A stretch of DNA of 64,000 nt. It comes from Pseudoips prasinana. Its lineage: Eukaryota > Arthropoda > Insecta > Lepidoptera > Nolidae. The stretch is taken from positions 5,766,001 through 5,830,000 of the forward strand of contig OX621266.1 of the NCBI GenBank assembly GCA_951640165.1. Reading direction: 5' to 3'. The notes under the pieces were generated by a model. That model ran no database searches. It had not been told where the DNA came from and saw nothing but the letters and a program-made list of their open reading frames with translations. Shown here piece after piece: positions 10,935 to 20,094 of this stretch. Numbering within the stretch: position 1 is the first letter of the stretch; every line of letters starts with the position of its first letter. Made by a program: the position numbers and the translations under genes.

Positions 10935-11275
10935 ATGCGTTATTTATGCTTAACTTTTATGCTTTAGGATATTATGCTTAAAAAAGTTATGCTATAAAGC
11001 ATAACTTTTTTAAGCATAATATCCTAAAGCATAAAAGTTCTAAAGCATAACTTTATACTTAAAAAAGTTATGCTTTAGAACTTTATGCTTAATAAGTTTA
11101 TGCTTTAAAATATTATGCCTAATCATTATTTTGGTTACAGACATAATGCTTAAAAAAATTATGCATGAGCTGTTATGCGTAATTATATTATGCGAAAATA
11201 TAATTATGCCAAACAACATTATGCTAAGTTATATTAGGTCTTGAAATTTTATGCTAATAGATAGGGAACCCTAGA
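10935..11275. repeat. Array of TTATGC words (possible transposon terminus), copy 1
   Basis: TTATGC or ATTATGC occurs about fifteen times at irregular spacings of about 10-30 bases, often followed by TTAAAA, CTAA or CAAA. Part of the array (about 10945-11040) is in inverted orientation and forms long stems, for example around TTAAAAAAGTTATGC. The array ends ATTTTATGCTAATAGATAGGGAACCC. A similar array at 63140-63432 ends with a comparable AGGGATCCC. The second array lies just after a MULE-type transposase gene. Confidence 0.75.
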
Positions 11276-11378
11276 AATTGAAGCCAATGATGTAGAGAAC
11301 AACAATGGCATATCAAAGGATATCCGTCACAAATCAAGAAGGGCAAGAAGGAAATCCAGAGAAGAGCGACAGGACAGG

Positions 11379-11438
11379 ACTTTTGGACTAATATCTCTTC
11401 CATTAGCATACTAATGGAAGAGATATTAGTCCAAAAGT
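11379..11438. repeat. Perfect 28-bp-arm hairpin
   Basis: Arms 11379-11406 and 11411-11438 are exact reverse complements with a four-base loop (CATA). The arm starts ACTTTTGGACTAATATCTCT. Nothing else in the window shares this arm. Confidence 0.92.
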
Positions 11439-12772
11439 GTTTAAAAGTGGCAAGAATAAGTCAGGAGCTAGACCAGGTAGTGAAGTTCATTGTTATAATT
11501 ATAGTTATAGTCAGGTTTTGTAGGCAAATAATGTCATAAATAAAGCATTTTGGGTCTGTTACATTATTCACATATGCCAGCAGGTTAGGTATGTATGGCA
11601 TTATTGATAAATTAAACATAGATAATAACATGAGAGAACAATTTAAACATAAATTAGTAGAGTAACCTAAATCATGACTAAGGATGAATCTACTGATTAT
11701 TGATGAGAACCTAATTGACCTTTACTAGCAAAAATATTAATGTTTGTATTATTTGTTTTTTTTTTCTTTCCCATAAATAGATTTAAATTTTTGCAAGTCA
11801 AAGGTTTATTAGATTCTCATCAATAATCATACTTAATTTTTTTATAAGAATACTCTTCTCATAATTACTTTCTGTGTAGTTTATGTTTAAATTGGCTTAA
11901 AATATTTCCTGCTATTTAATGTCATGTGGCCAAACCCAAAGAATCAGCCTGTTGTCTGGGAGTTGGGGCTATTACCCCTGATAGGTCCGAGAACATGTAA
12001 AGCTTTTGTTTCTGTACCTCACCTCTTTTTCGATCGTGTCTCTAGTCATCTCATCGGATTATGAGAGTGATAGACTAGAAAGTGCCTTTGTTTGCATACA
12101 CTTTTGCATGGGACTTTTATATAATTATGTCCCGATTAATATTATGACATACTGACATAGTAAGCAAGCGAAAGTTAGCTTCAATCCCATTTTTCCTAAT
12201 ACAAATGTTTTGAAAATTGTGTCCGTCAATTATATGTTTGTAAATTACCTCGCGACACCAGGATTCGGAGCATTTCCATAGTGCAGGTATTGTTTTAAAA
12301 AAAATATTAGTTTAAATATAAAATTTAGGAATAAGCTTTATTTTAATTACACTGCATTTATGGGTAACATTTGAATATTTCTTGCGTTCAAGACAAGCAA
12401 GTATTATGACTTATTAAATGAATTAAGTAGAAATGGCTTTGTGGTTAATGTGAAGTGGGTGCGAGGGGTATACCGGCAAAAACCCTCTATAACCTATTAA
12501 AAGATAGGTCCTATTCTAGGGGAAACCTAGGGAATTATCAATAACTTAAAGTATCTGGCATTGTTAGGATCATACCAAATTTGGTTAAGAAGAGAGGGGA
12601 ACACTGAGAGAGAGAGAGAAGGTGAGCGTTGATGCATCATAAGCGGCCACTTAAACCTACATCTGAATCGCTAGTCTCCCTGTCAAGTTTTCCCTCCTCT
12701 TCCATGCGTTAGACTTCTAAAACTTTTATTAAAGTAAAATTGTTATATGAATATATTTATTTCGAATTACAG
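11439..12772. other. Probable intron sequence before host exon, with a SINE remnant
   Basis: No coding sequence is seen. At about 12215-12300 the words GTCAATTATATGTTTGTAA and TAGTGCAGGTATT match the 3' region of the SINE in repeat family B (45620-45700), so a truncated SINE lies here. A GA dinucleotide run occurs at about 12606-12621. A polypyrimidine-poor but plausible acceptor precedes 12773. Confidence 0.5.
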
Positions 12773-13016
12773 CTCGTCCGACAGACCTAACAGCAATGTT
12801 AGAAAGTCTTGAATCAAATGCTTACAATGATCAATACCTAGACAACCCATTTTCATCACCATCACCGTTGACATCACCAAATGATGACCGACTTGACCCA
12901 TTTGGCTCCCATAGACCTGAAAAGATTTACATGCAAGGTGGTGGAACATTCAGAGCAGTCAGTAGGGATAGAATTATCGAATCTCAACAGTCCAGGGATG
13001 GTGACAGATATCTGAG
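12773..13016 (+). CDS. Internal coding exon of an unidentified host gene
   Basis: A 244-nt open segment is bounded by TTCGAATTACAG on the left and by GAG/GTAAGA on the right, both good splice sites. It enters with two bases completing a split codon and then reads about 80 residues without a stop. The product is hydrophilic, rich in S, P, D and R, with SSPSPLTSP followed by DDRLDPFGSHRPEKIYM and ending near SRDGDRYLR. It looks like a disordered linker of a larger protein. It does not resemble a transposon protein, and its codon use is ordinary. Neighbouring exons are not visible, so the introns on either side are long and filled with mobile elements. I do not recognise the gene. Confidence 0.65.
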
Positions 13017-13794
13017 GTAAGACTTCTTGTGGCTTGCTAATTAATTTGACCCACATTCCACAAAACATCAAACAATTTTTTCATATGTTTAACAACGCAT
13101 GCATATTCTGGTATTATCATAATGCATGTAAACTAATACTCTATCTACTTATGACCCTAATGCCAACAGAATAGTTATTAGATCATTTAAAACAGTGACA
13201 ACAGTTCTTTAATTAAGACAGCCTAAGGACACCTTGTTCTTGGTTCACCAGATCAGAAGAAAAACTAATTTGGAGGATGGATAAGAATTACTCGAAACCC
13301 CCATGATGACCTTGAAGTGACATAAATTTAATATTTATTTGTGTAAAACCATAACTCGAAGTGACATAAATTTAATATTTATTTGTGTAAAACCATGAAA
13401 ATAAACCATATTATAGAGCAATGTAGTGGCATTAATGTTTCACCAGGTGCAGGGGTCCAAAACTTAAAACAGAAGTCGAATAAAGAATCAGTCAACAATT
13501 ACTCCACTTAAATATTGTTCCTTTGTTATACTAGTCAAAATAATATCAAATATGAATTTCAAATGGTCAAATTTCATTCTTATCTCTTCAGACGTGTTTG
13601 CATGATTGAGAAACAAACATCTCACATACAAACTTGCATAATATTTATACAATTTATATTGGACCTTAATTTTGCCTGCAATTACATAAATAAAAATATA
13701 AAGTAAGCAAATTGAAGCAAATGCCCTTTAAGGCTTCCGCTTACAGAACACAGTAATACTGCTTGGTTGGTGTTAACTTGAAAATCAGAAATCA
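13017..13794. other. Intron-like sequence with a tandem duplication
   Basis: The sequence after the donor site is AT-rich and has no coding signal. A unit of about 44 bp is duplicated head to tail at about 13310-13396 (GAAGTGACATAAATTTAATA, then TTTGTGTAAAACCAT), nearly without change. Confidence 0.6.
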
Positions 13795-13965
13795 GAATCA
13801 TCTTGGGGTGATATGCCATAATCCCCACGCTTGGCAGACGGGTTGGCGATCGCAGTATGATGGTCATAGTACTCAGAGAGACGCTGCTGCCCGTCCTAGG
13901 ATAGATATTTCCTCGGGTCGACTTCAAGGTCCCCCACCGGATGAGATGGGGTGATGATTTTCTGT
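13795..13965 (+). repeat. Interspersed repeat C, copy 2
   Basis: The segment from CTTGGGGTGATATGCCATAA through TTGGCGATCGCAGTATGATG to GATGAGATGGGGTGATGA matches 23365-23525 with scattered substitutions. Its second half matches 8505-8575. It is non-coding. It fits a 5'-truncated retrotransposon 3' end or a SINE. Confidence 0.75.
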
Positions 13966-14290
13966 CTGACATGTGTTGTGAGAACCTCTGGGGTCATTAA
14001 ATACACTTTTTTTTAAGAAAGGAGGGTGGAAGATTTTATTTTATAAACCGCCTAATTGGTTTCGTGGTAGCGTATTCAACCGCAGGCACTGAGGAACCGC
14101 AGGTAAAGTCACTTCAAACAAAAATACATAAAATAACACAAGGATTATTTCATTATGATTATTATAACACAACTAAGGATCTATATATAAAACTAGACTA
14201 TTTAATCTGACTCAATGCCAAACATTTAAAACTTATGTACATATCTTCTTGGTTAATGAAACCTTGTAACAAATAAAGGACCAACATTCA
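13966..14290. other. AT-rich spacer, SINE-like remnant
   Basis: Around 14010-14055 a run of T followed by AAGAAAGGAGG and GATTTTATTTTATAA resembles the end of the SINE in family B (45705-45745). No gene is seen in the remainder. Confidence 0.4.
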
Positions 14291-14294
14291 TGTA

Positions 14295-14600
14295 TAATGT
14301 TCACACATGAACACAATGTAAATCCTGACTCAAAACAACTAATTATGGATCACTCAAATAGTAGCCATGTGTGGGCATGGAACCCAAAACACAAAGTAAA
14401 TCCTGACTCAAAACAACTAATTATGGATCACTCAAATAGTTGCCATGTGTGGGAATCGAGCCCAAAACACAAACTAAATCCTGACTCAAAACAACTAATT
14501 ATGGATCACTCAAATAGTAGCCATGTGTGGGAATCGAACCCAGAACACAAAGTGACAGACTGTCTTAACCACTGTGCCACTAGTAGCCCGGTACATTCAG
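14295..14600 (-). repeat. SINE with internal 78-bp tandem triplication
   Basis: Read on the minus strand, 14530-14592 has a tRNA-like head: GGCACAGTGGTTAAGAC as A box and GGTTCGATTCCCACAC as B box. The part next to the head is repeated three times with starts at 14324, 14402 and 14480, exactly 78 bp apart. Because 78 is a multiple of three, a plus-strand frame runs through all copies, but it is a by-product. The head matches the SINE in family B. Confidence 0.8.
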
Positions 14601-15204
14601 TACACATTAATTTTACATACCCTAATTTAATCTAACAATATAATAATCATAAACATCTAAATATATTCTATTTATTGATTTATTAACTGTAACTATCTTA
14701 TTTTAAATTGTTATCCTAATTTATTTATATATATTTTATTAACACATGTTAGACTCATCACTAACTACCATGTACCCATTTGATCTCATTTTAATTGGAC
14801 TGTGTTCTTATGAGAAATAAAGACTTTAAATCTTAACTTACTTGTCATTATATATACATGCAAGAATTGAACCCACAACAATAACAAATTCTAATAGTTA
14901 TTCTGAATTTCAAACTCAATTCACCTATTTAAATTGATACATTTAATTCATCACCTGACTTTTTTTGTAATATCTGCATTTGCTATTTTCATATCCTATC
15001 AATACATTTCCTAAGTCATATTCAAAATAACCTATTTTTATTAATTTATTTGATCATAGAAGTTGACAGTTTCATGTTCCAACTCAGTTTTTAACAGACT
15101 TCAAAAGAAGTTTGCTATTAACTAATTACAATGATACAACCAAAGAATTAGTTGTCTCAGTAAATCAGCAGTATTATTACTAACATCACATGGTCAATAG
15201 TTAC

Positions 15205-16240
15205 CATAGCCTATTATTTCATTATTATGATCAATGATCTGCCGGCAGTTGTCCAGCATGCCGACTGTCTGCTGTTTGCAGATGACCTTAAGGTGTATCT
15301 GCCGATAGTAGATGACTCGGACGCTGGACGATTGCAGGGAGACATCGACCGGATAGTGCAGTGGAGCTATGCCAACAAGCTAGGTTTTAATGTAGCTAAG
15401 TGCGGAGTAATGAGCTATAGTCGGGCCAGGGCTCCACAGCATTATACATATAAAATGGATAGTGCGTTGATTCCACGCTTTAATTATACTCGAGACTTAG
15501 GGGTCGAAATGGTACCTGAGTTAACGTTTCGTAAGCACATTATTGACATCTGCAACAAGTCATTTAGAAATTTAGGTTTCATTTTGAGAAATTGTAAGGA
15601 TTTCAATAATCTTTTAGTTGTAAAGATGTTATACAACGCCCTCGTTCGGAGTCATCTCGAATCGACATCTTTTATTTGGAACCCACATGAGGCTAAATAC
15701 AGCCTTATGGTGGAGAAAATTCAAAATAAATTTTCTCGATTTTTATACAACAAAGAATACGGAGTGTACCCCATGTACCCACTGATTTACCCAAGCTTGT
15801 TTGTGCTTGGTATGGTCGGATACGAGCGGCTAAGCGTGCGGCGCGATGTGGCACTAGTCATATACGTATGGCGCGTACTGCGCGGCCATCTATACCACCC
15901 AGCCGTGCTCTCGGAGCTGCGGCTGTGCGCCCCTGATGGCTACGTGGGCGCGCGCCGCCGCCCCGCTACGCTCAGCGTACCGGTAGCAAGAACGAACTTA
16001 CTCAAGTTCGCCCCCGTGTCGCGTGCCATACGACTCATAAATTTAATAGCAGCGGAAATTGACATATACTACTGTAGCCTGCCAAAATTCGCAGAAGTAG
16101 CGCAAAGGTGCATTGTATGTAACCCAAATGTATAAATTTTGTATGTAATTTTAATTATAGCTTATAATATCGTTTTGGTGTATGCTGTAAAGATATTGTA
16201 ATTTGAATTGAAATAAATAAATAAAATAAATAAAATAAAA
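15205..16240 (+). mobile_element. 5'-truncated LINE with AAATAA-type tail
   Basis: The insertion begins just upstream of the RT catalytic box and ends in a (AAATA/AAATAAA)n tail at about 16209-16241. Base composition in the coding part (15830-16030) is much GC-richer than the surroundings, with runs such as CGCGCGCCGCCGCCCC. The protein resembles the LINE at 1790-4136 (LFADDLKVY, DLGV, LVRSHLE followed by WNP), so they belong to one clade. Confidence 0.85.
15227..16135 (+). CDS. LINE RT C-terminal portion
   Basis: The 302-residue frame contains only the end of ORF2. The catalytic FADD lies near residue 18, followed by the thumb and the C-terminal RT-associated region. There is no endonuclease and no fingers or palm N-terminal part, so it cannot be active. 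The initial ATG is simply the conserved NDL-preceding region (MINDLP in place of YxNDI). No stop or frameshift interrupts it, so the insertion is probably not very old. Confidence 0.82.
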   Translation: MINDLPAVVQHADCLLFADDLKVYLPIVDDSDAGRLQGDIDRIVQWSYANKLGFNVAKCGVMSYSRARAPQHYTYKMDSALIPRFNYTRDLGVEMVPELTFRKHIIDICNKSFRNLGFILRNCKDFNNLLVVKMLYNALVRSHLESTSFIWNPHEAKYSLMVEKIQNKFSRFLYNKEYGVYPMYPLIYPSLFVLGMVGYERLSVRRDVALVIYVWRVLRGHLYHPAVLSELRLCAPDGYVGARRRPATLSVPVARTNLLKFAPVSRAIRLINLIAAEIDIYYCSLPKFAEVAQRCIVCNPNV

Positions 16241-16319
16241 ATGTTAATCTATCTAGTATCTACCTAAAAATAAACAGGAGTTTTATATCACTACATTAAA
16301 GAATGAGTATAAGACTTTT

Positions 16320-16516
16320 ATGATTGGACGGAGATCCGTGGGGGCGCCTTTATCGTGCGGTTCGAGGGAAACTTCGAGCCGCGGCGTCTCCACTCACGGA
16401 GAGTCTCCAACACGACCTGCTGGAGGAAGTAGTGGCAGCCCTCTTCCCGGCAAGAGCGGAGCACACGCCACCGCCGCAGAGCCTACAGAAGAGAACGCCG
16501 TCAGCGTCCCAGAGAG
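16320..16516 (+). pseudogene. R1/I-type LINE fragment between endonuclease and RT
   Basis: One frame gives DGDPWGRLYRAVRGKLRAA followed by PLTESLQHDLLEEVV and LFPARAE. This is the type of linker found just before the RT domain in R1-like LINEs. The block is GC-rich and stops abruptly at 16516, where family A starts. Only about 65 codons survive. The match is from recognition of the block and is not proven. Confidence 0.55.
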
Positions 16517-17340
16517 ATGTAAAAATAATAAGTAATTGACCAAAAACTATGTTTTCAGTACAAAATACACAAAAACTATTGTTTAGAGTCGATTTTAGAA
16601 ATATATATGTGTATTATAATGAAAACGAAGTTACTTTATATATAGGGGGGCTAATATTAAACGATAGACACAAAAATAATGATTGGAATCGTATGTTTGT
16701 GGATAGAAATATACGTAATGTATGGGCAAAAACTACCCGCCTCGTAACCTCGGTTCGGGTGATGAAAATTCTAAACTTGCGAATATCTTATGAAATATTG
16801 GTGCGATCACCGTGTTTGCGATGTCGTTGGATGCGTCTTGACGAGAGCTAACAGGTAAGTAAATAAACAGAGTAGGGTACAGTAGAAAACTAATTAGATA
16901 TCACTAAAAAACTATAATTTGTAGTAGAAAATTAGGCTTTATACCAAAGAACTCAAAGATCATGTGTCTTACAACCGCAAATAGGGTGTAGGCGGATGCG
17001 TTTCCTTGAGTTTTTGATATTAGAATTATAAAAGCTATATACACTATGTAAAAATAATAAGTACCTAATTGACCAAAAACTATGTTTTCAGTACAAAATA
17101 CACAAAAACTATTGTTTAGAGTCGATTTTAGAAATATATATGTGTATTATGATGAAAACGAAGTTACTTTATATATAGGGGGGCTAATATTAAACGATTG
17201 ACACAAAAAGAATGATTGGAATCGTATGTTTGTGGATAGAGATATACGTAATGTATCGGCAAAAACTACCCGCCTCGTAACCTCGGTTCGGGTGATGAAA
17301 ATTCTAAACTTGCGAATATCTAATGAAAATTAAATACTGG
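16517..17340 (+). repeat. Tandem units at the start of family A copy 1
   Basis: The unit starting near ATGTAAAAATAATAAGTA is present at 16517-17046 and again, partial, at 17047-17340. Each carries the start of the same frame (ATG at 16549 and 17082). A TATAAAAG at 17027-17034 stands about 50 bases before the second ATG. In the second unit the frame stops early after LILND. Confidence 0.85.
16549..16851 (+). CDS. Hypothetical 100-residue protein of the family A tandem unit
   Basis: The frame reads MFSVQNTQKLLFRVDFRNIY and continues through YYNENEVTLYIGGLILNDRH to a basic, cysteine-containing C-terminus (RSPCLRCRWMRLDES). The stop is followed within six bases by CAG/GTAAGT, a strong donor site. 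I recognise no domain. The unit is repeated: the second unit here, and both units in copies 2 and 3, carry the same N-terminal half, but most are broken by a stop or by a deletion (copy 3, about 46286). Only this copy keeps the full length. It may be a first exon of an old gene or chance; I favour non-functional. Confidence 0.3.
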   Translation: MFSVQNTQKLLFRVDFRNIYVYYNENEVTLYIGGLILNDRHKNNDWNRMFVDRNIRNVWAKTTRLVTSVRVMKILNLRISYEILVRSPCLRCRWMRLDES

Positions 17341-17471
17341 TGCGTTCACCGTGTGTGCTTGTGTGTTGATGAAGGTTATTTAAATCAGTGACCCCTTGCC
17401 TGTAGAGCCTTCTTTTAAAATTGCGACATTTTATTTCAGTGACCCCCTGAGCTATGGTTCAAAACCAGTAA

Positions 17472-17646
17472 GGCTTCCTACGCACTTTGCGGCTAGCCGC
17501 ATTGCGGCCAGCCGTACGGCTGACCGAACTCAGATATTTGCACCAGACAGTAGTTTTTATTCGCACTGTGATGCGGCAGCCGGTCAGCAATATTGATTGC
17601 TGACGGCTGACCGCATTCCGGCTCACCGCATAGTGCGTAGGAGGCC
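17472..17646. mobile_element. MITE with about 40-bp imperfect TIRs (GCGGC-rich)
   Basis: The ends GGCTTCCTACGCACTTTGCG and, inverted, GGCCTCCTACGCACTATGCG carry repeated AGCCGNANTGCGG words that pair across the element. It is about 175 bp long and non-coding. The same element sits at the same place in the other family A copies (37328-37503, 47110-47284). Short frames through it are by-products. Confidence 0.8.
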
Positions 17647-17761
17647 TAAGGGTGCCCTCGGTATTTGTCGCTAAAATTAAAATTCTGATTGAGAACATTC
17701 TGCGTTCACCACGTGCTCAGTGCCTTTAATTTGTTCTTATTAAACATAAAAAAAGAAAAGA

Positions 17762-17913
17762 CTTGTACAGACGCCAGCACATCCAGCTACCCCAATCTTT
17801 CAAATTTCTCCAATTGAAAGGGTACCTTATGCTTTTGTGATAAACTCGAAAATCTATAAAAGAAATTTGACAGATTGGGGTAGCTGGATGTGCTGGCGTC
17901 TGTTCTTGTCAAG
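17762..17913. mobile_element. Hairpin MITE with long TIRs
   Basis: The left arm CAGACGCCAGCACATCCAGC (continuing to CCCCAATCT and TCAAATTTCT) pairs with the right arm ending GGATGTGCTGGCGTCTG. Arms of about 45 bp enclose about 60 bp. Copies lie at 37061-37212 and 47400-47551 inside the other family A copies. A lone right arm lies at about 59787-59832. Confidence 0.85.
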
Positions 17914-18040
17914 CTGCTGAATGTATGCAGGAGTCTAATTATTCTATTGTATCGATAAAAAGATTGTCTACTACATTAGTGACGAGCAAATATGCTTGTG
18001 ATATCTTGCTGGCATTGTTTATGAAACTTATATTTTTTCA

Positions 18041-18100
18041 GTGACGCAGTTGTAACACAAGAGGGCATCTTCGAAAAAAATGGTGAAAAGTCGCGGGATT
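18041..18100 (+). other. Exon-like 60-nt block in family A
   Basis: A pyrimidine-rich tract ending TTTTTTCAG precedes GACGCAGTTGTAACACAAGA, and the block ends GGGATT/GTGAGT. One frame reads DAVVTQEGIFEKNGEKSRD without a stop. All three copies keep both splice signals; copy 3 has one changed residue. It is either a microexon of a captured gene or a coincidence. Confidence 0.35.
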
Positions 18101-18239
18101 GTGAGTATTGATTTTCTTTGTTTAGAATGTTAATATCCTTTTATATATCCCTGTTCTACACACTCAGGATACACAATCACTTTCACTATTTTTTTATTAA
18201 TATAAATATTGCTACACTGAATAATACAGAAACGGTACA

Positions 18240-18640
18240 GTATGTGTATCGGTCAACAGTCGTCGAACGAATCCCCTCTGCTCGCTGAGGCCATCTCACA
18301 CCACCTCAACGGGGACGGAGGACTCCGTTCCGGGGCTATTGCCCCCTGCCGGAGGTGTCAATGCGCGTCCCGCTAAATAACGGGACGGTCGTTGTGTTCG
18401 TATCCCAAGGGAGAAGATACTGTAGAATGATTCCCCCCTTTTTATGGGGGGTGGGTTATAGCTATTTGCCGTGACCTCTGTTGTTGGCTTCTGGGCGTGC
18501 CTGACCTTCCATCCAATATTTCTACGTGTTGTCGAGCGGTCCGGCCACACCAGGTGAGACGCTCCTAAGGGCGAGGCCCAGCGAGGCTAAACAGCTGTCG
18601 ACAGCAAACGGACGGTATAGGAGGGACGCTTGTTGACCAC
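18240..18640 (-). repeat. GC-rich block of family A, possibly LINE-derived
   Basis: The block is far richer in GC than its surroundings and encodes an 84-residue minus-strand frame (18296-18550). This frame is preserved in the other copies (31789-32043, 47934-48188), with one silent difference. Since the flanking non-coding DNA is equally well conserved, the frame is not evidence of selection. Words such as CCGGAACGGAGTCCTCCGTC suggest 5' UTR sequence of a LINE, which I cannot verify. Confidence 0.5.
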
Positions 18641-18847
18641 CTTTTATATTGAAATTACAGCAAACGGTGGGTAGCGACACTAGCGACTGATGCAGCTGTA
18701 GTTATTCACTTGCTCGCTGCACTTGTTGTTTGCTAATGTACTGGCGACATCGTCATATTTTAATAATATGTAACACATTCAAACATAAATGATATTATTA
18801 TTGAAAACAATTTTACAGACATCTTTAAAATCAATTTTACAAATTAA

Positions 18848-18920
18848 AGTGCGGGCGGGAATCAAACCCACGACCCCGGGGTATACGGTCTCATGTGCGT
18901 TAACCGCACCGTGGTTCTGA
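18848..18920 (-). repeat. tRNA-like segment (SINE head) in family A
   Basis: On the minus strand an A-box-like GGTGCGGTTAACGC and a B-box-like GTGGGTTTGATTCCC stand 30-odd bases apart, ending CGCCCGCACTT. It is present in all family A copies (31425-31492 plus, 48486-48556 minus). A tRNA gene is unlikely because the acceptor stem does not close properly. A SINE head is more plausible. Confidence 0.55.
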
Positions 18921-19841
18921 GACTTGAATTTATACAATCCATTCAATATTTCTTAACGTATTTAAGACGCTTTTAACGCCATCTTACCGAAACCTACACG
19001 GCTAACAACGGCTGGAATATCAATACTTAGATGGAACAATTCCAACAGATGGCGCTTTATCAAAAGAAATGCTTACCTGATTAGGTTTATACATTTGATG
19101 TTTAGTAGCACTGATCTTGACAGTAAATCGTTTTGTCAAACCTCTTTACAGTTAGAATATAGTATTCTGAAAATAAGATAATAGCCTCTCTATTATCTTA
19201 TTTAGGAAAGGAAATATTGTTAGTTTTCAGTTAGGGTTTTCCAAATAAATTAAAGAAAAATGTTATGGCAATTTTATACAGTAGGTAATTTAAATCAGCT
19301 TTGGTAATTTAATGAAATTCAGTTGTCTGGTGCAGCAGTGAAAGTATCTTAGGCTGATTTTAAGCATTAACCTTATTGACCTTAATGAACCAATTCATAA
19401 AATAAGAGAGTAAGTAGATAGTAGTATTCATGGTTAATTTTAATATCACAGGTTAATTAAGGTTATTTAGACACTAGACAGGAAATAAATAAACAATTAT
19501 TTAGGATCTAGAATACACAAAAGATTATTCTATGTTTAGTATTTCTGGATATAGGTCACAATTAAAAGTTTTTAATTTTTAGTATTTTTACAAACCTTAG
19601 CAAATTGAGGTTTCTTCTTATGTTCATAGATATACATACAAAACTGAATATAAATTTGTAGGCATTCTTATTCATTCTCTTGATGTAGAATATATAAATA
19701 GGAGTAGTTGTAGAATATCACACTGTGGCAAAGTCACTTTTGATTATATAAACATCTGAGTAATATGATCATTTCGATAATTCTTCCACTATAGATATGA
19801 TCAATTCTAGTACTTCTTGTACAACATCTAGAAACTATGTT

Positions 19842-20094
19842 GTGACGGTCACCGTAGCCTAGTTGGTAGTGCTCCTGCCTACAAAGCTGGTGGTCCTGGG
19901 TTCGAATCCCGGTAAGTGCAAATATTTGTGTGATGAGCACGAATATTTGTTTCTGAGTCATGGATGTTTTCTATGTATATAAGTATTTATCTATCTATAT
20001 AAGTATGTATATCATCGCCTGGTACCCATAGTACAAGCTTTGCTTAGTTTGGGGCTAGAATGATCTGTGTGACAGTGTCCCGACATATTATTAT
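19842..20094 (+). mobile_element. tRNA-derived SINE (SINE-1) with target-site duplication
   Basis: The head shows an A box (TAGCCTAGTTGG) and a B box (GGTTCGAATCC), as needed for RNA polymerase III. A tRNA-unrelated body with TATATAAGTAT words and a short ATT tail follow. TATGTT flanks it at 19836-19841 and 20095-20100. Family A copy 3 lacks the insertion at the matching site (49468-49475), which confirms the boundaries. A second copy lies at 59876-60114 on the minus strand. Confidence 0.93.

Noticed and set aside
12874..13071. Minus-strand frames across the host exon
   Set aside because: The plus-strand exon has correct splice sites and phase. The antisense frames have neither.
14297..14635. 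112-residue protein with 26-residue repeats
   Set aside because: The repeat is a triplicated SINE tail read antisense. No promoter, splice site or homology.
17396..17698. 66- and 79-residue frames in family A (also near 37276-37578 and 47034-47336)
   Set aside because: They run through the GCGGC-rich MITE and are by-products of its composition.
18296..18550. 84-residue frame conserved in three family A copies (also 31789-32043 and 47934-48188)
   Set aside because: The surrounding non-coding DNA is equally conserved, so conservation reflects recent duplication. No domain or splice context supports a protein.
19862..19915. tRNA gene suggested by A and B boxes
   Set aside because: The sequence continues into a SINE body, has target duplications and is absent from the matching family A site, so it is a SINE.
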